Source: Amoebidium appalachense (Eukaryota > Ichthyosporea). Taken from it: a stretch of DNA of 64,000 nt. Under the pieces are notes generated by a model. The model was not told the DNA's origin. It worked only from the letters and a program-made list of their open reading frames with translations, and did no database searches. Both the position numbers and the translations under genes were made by a program. How positions within the stretch are numbered: position 1 is the stretch's first letter; every line of letters starts with the position of its first letter. Below are positions 52,155 through 64,000 of this stretch, piece by piece. The stretch covers positions 9,486,001 to 9,550,000 of the forward strand of contig CAVNZM010000006.1 of the NCBI GenBank assembly GCA_963693365.1, read 5' to 3'.

Positions 52155-52590
52155 AAAAAAAGAGATTGTCACAGTGGGAGTGAGAAAGCCTTAGCCAGAG
52201 TTCGGTCGCGTGTGCGCTGTCGGCCTAAGGCCGACGATTACGTAATCAACGTTGCATGACTGAGCCAGGCCCGTGCCAAGGCCTCTCTGTCTTGAGTAGG
52301 AGGCCTTGGCCGCACAGGGGCCCGTGCGCACATTTTCGTGTGTACACACGTGCACGCGTGCGCACATGCACACTTGTCACTGTACGTGTGTTGCGCAAGC
52401 GCGCATTGTGTTTTGCGTGTCTGTGTGTGTGCAGCGTGGGTCGGTCCGGGTAGGCTGATACCAGAGGGGCAAGGTTGTTGTTGTGTGTGTGCGTGTGTGG
52501 GGGGGGGGGGGGGGAATAATATACTTCAGGTGACCGAGTTAACCGCCCACACAGTGAGGAAAACATACTTGGCATTGTACACAAGGCTAG

Positions 52591-52596
52591 TTTATT
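52591..52596 (-). terminator. Possible poly(A) signal of the TMEM63-type gene
   Basis: AATAAA on the minus strand, about 870 bp after the proposed stop codon. It is the only canonical signal I noticed between that stop and the Gag1-like gene, and the intervening (CA)n would then lie in the 3' UTR. Confidence 0.3.
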
Positions 52597-52911
52597 GTAG
52601 GTCACCTTGAAGTTCATGAAACAAATATGTACTGGGAGTATTTCTCCACAGAGGCGTAGCATTTTACAACAGAAACTATCTACACGGTGACATGCACATC
52701 CAACAGCGCTACCCTACATGCATTACTGGTCATTCGGTGAAAATCAATCCACTTAGGCTATTCACCAAAGTGTGCTACTCAACAACTATGGTATCGAACA
52801 CGTTCAGAAATTATGAGGCATACTTCCAATGATTACGTGACCTCGGAAGGAAAGGTGTGGTGCACATGCGTGTTTGTAAGGTGCTGGCCCTGTGTGTGTG
52901 ATTGAGGGTTC

Positions 52912-53056
<145 letters not shown>

Positions 53057-53466
53057 CCCATGCATGTGTGCCCAGGCATTCCATACGTTACTAACAACAA
53101 TACTAAGTCATAATATTGCCACATTTCCACATACAACACAGCCTCGAAGGTGACCAATTAATAGACCCCAGGGCCAATTATCGTGGTATTTTTGCAATTT
53201 TCATACGGCTCAAATTGTGGACGTACACTCACGGAGAGGGGGAAAAAATATCCATCAGCACCCACAGGCTAGACATTCGTGACAGGGAGGCACAGTATGG
53301 GGTGCTTGTGTGCTTGTGTGTGTGCCATAGGAGGGGCAGCAAAGAACGAGGGGGATAGAACATGAGAGAGAAAATACTTGAGCATGAGGAAACTGGCCTT
53401 GGGTTGTGGAACAGCAGCAGAAACAATGCGTTCATGGCTAGCCTCACGGCTATGCACAGTGATGGG

Positions 53467-63521
<10,055 letters not shown>

Positions 63522-63708
63522 CTGTGTGCACTTGTGAGTGCTTTATCCTTGTGTCTCACTGCATGCAGTCACTCACAGACAAACGACATACTGATCCAAG
63601 TACCCCTTTCTCCCAAACAACGCACATACTACGAGGCTCCCCCCCACTCCCCTGAACTCCTCCAGCCCCACCACTCCACACCACAAGCCCATCACTGATA
63701 GTCTTCTC

Positions 63709-63739
<31 letters not shown>

Positions 63740-63756
63740 AAAAAAAAAAAAAAAGA

Positions 63757-63823
63757 AGACGAAGAAGACGAAGAAGAAGAAGAAGAAGAAGAAGAAGAAG
63801 AAGAAGAAGAAGAAGAAGAAGAA
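63757..63823. repeat. (GAA)n trinucleotide array after an A tract
   Basis: About 20 GAA/GAC units preceded by a C tract and an A tract (63706-63754). It lies in the TMEM63-type intron upstream of the exon at 63521; on the coding strand it is TTC. Confidence 0.9.
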
Positions 63824-63969
63824 ACGGAGTGAAACCATGCATGTATTGCACTGCGTGTTTTGGACTCGACACATGTAAACAGATAACAGAAAAATGCACA
63901 GAGAGAGCGAGAGGACAGCGGCTTGAGTGACACTGGGTGGTAGGGGAGGACTCCCCCCCCCCCCTCCCC

Positions 63970-64000
63970 TTGTACACACGACGGACAACACGATGCAGAG
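63970..64000 (+). repeat. Family A dispersed repeat, copy 6, cut by the window end
   Basis: ACACGACGGACAACACGATG then CAGAG matches the core of copies 1 and 2, again preceded by a homopolymer-rich run and again antisense to the host gene. Confidence 0.55.

Overview
This window is eukaryotic nuclear DNA. Its genes are cut by many GT-AG introns, TATA boxes and AATAAA signals can be seen, and there is no operon structure. Introns and spacers are packed with G or C homopolymers, (CA)n/(TG)n, (GA)n/(CT)n and (AT)n tracts, while coding exons are clean. I infer a protist or other lineage with repeat-loaded introns, possibly a unicellular relative of animals, but no gene here fixes the taxon.

Layout. 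(1) 605-2841, plus: 3' part of a cyclophilin, probably with a 5-nt microexon. (2) 4404-11244, minus: complete 11-exon DNMT2/TRDMT1 tRNA methyltransferase of 385 residues. (3) 12167-13316, plus: intronless secreted choloylglycine-hydrolase-family amidase with TATA box and poly(A) signal, broken by one frameshift. (4) 14.5-19.9 kb: a transposon nest. It holds a solo LTR with a 5-bp target duplication inside an older repeat, a second LTR of the same family followed by a decayed gag-like frame, and a pair of TGTAAACT...AGTTTACA elements, one carrying a tRNA-like module. (5) 22053-24481, minus: secreted protein with three LysM-like cysteine repeats and a CAP domain. (6) 24.5-31.9 kb: mostly non-coding, with one small unidentified minus-strand exon pair at 30817-31173. 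(7) 31973-47810, plus: 13-exon gene for a 2588-residue coiled-coil protein ending in a PX domain; one exon is 5088 nt. (8) 50405-52051, minus: small two-exon Gag1-like clamp protein. (9) 53467-63521, minus: 3' part of an OSCA/TMEM63-type channel gene, with its 5' end beyond the window.

The genes look like unrelated housekeeping, secretory and membrane genes; no shared pathway is evident. The cyclophilin and methyltransferase genes converge. The methyltransferase and amidase genes diverge from a 0.9-kb spacer. The coiled-coil/PX gene converges on the two minus-strand genes at the right. A dispersed ~110-150-bp repeat bracketed by G tracts (family A) occurs at least six times. Every copy inside an intron lies antisense to its host gene.

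Exon coordinates were derived by hand from reading frame, splice-site consensus and family conservation. Where an intron phase closes exactly across all exons (methyltransferase, coiled-coil/PX gene) I regard the model as strong.
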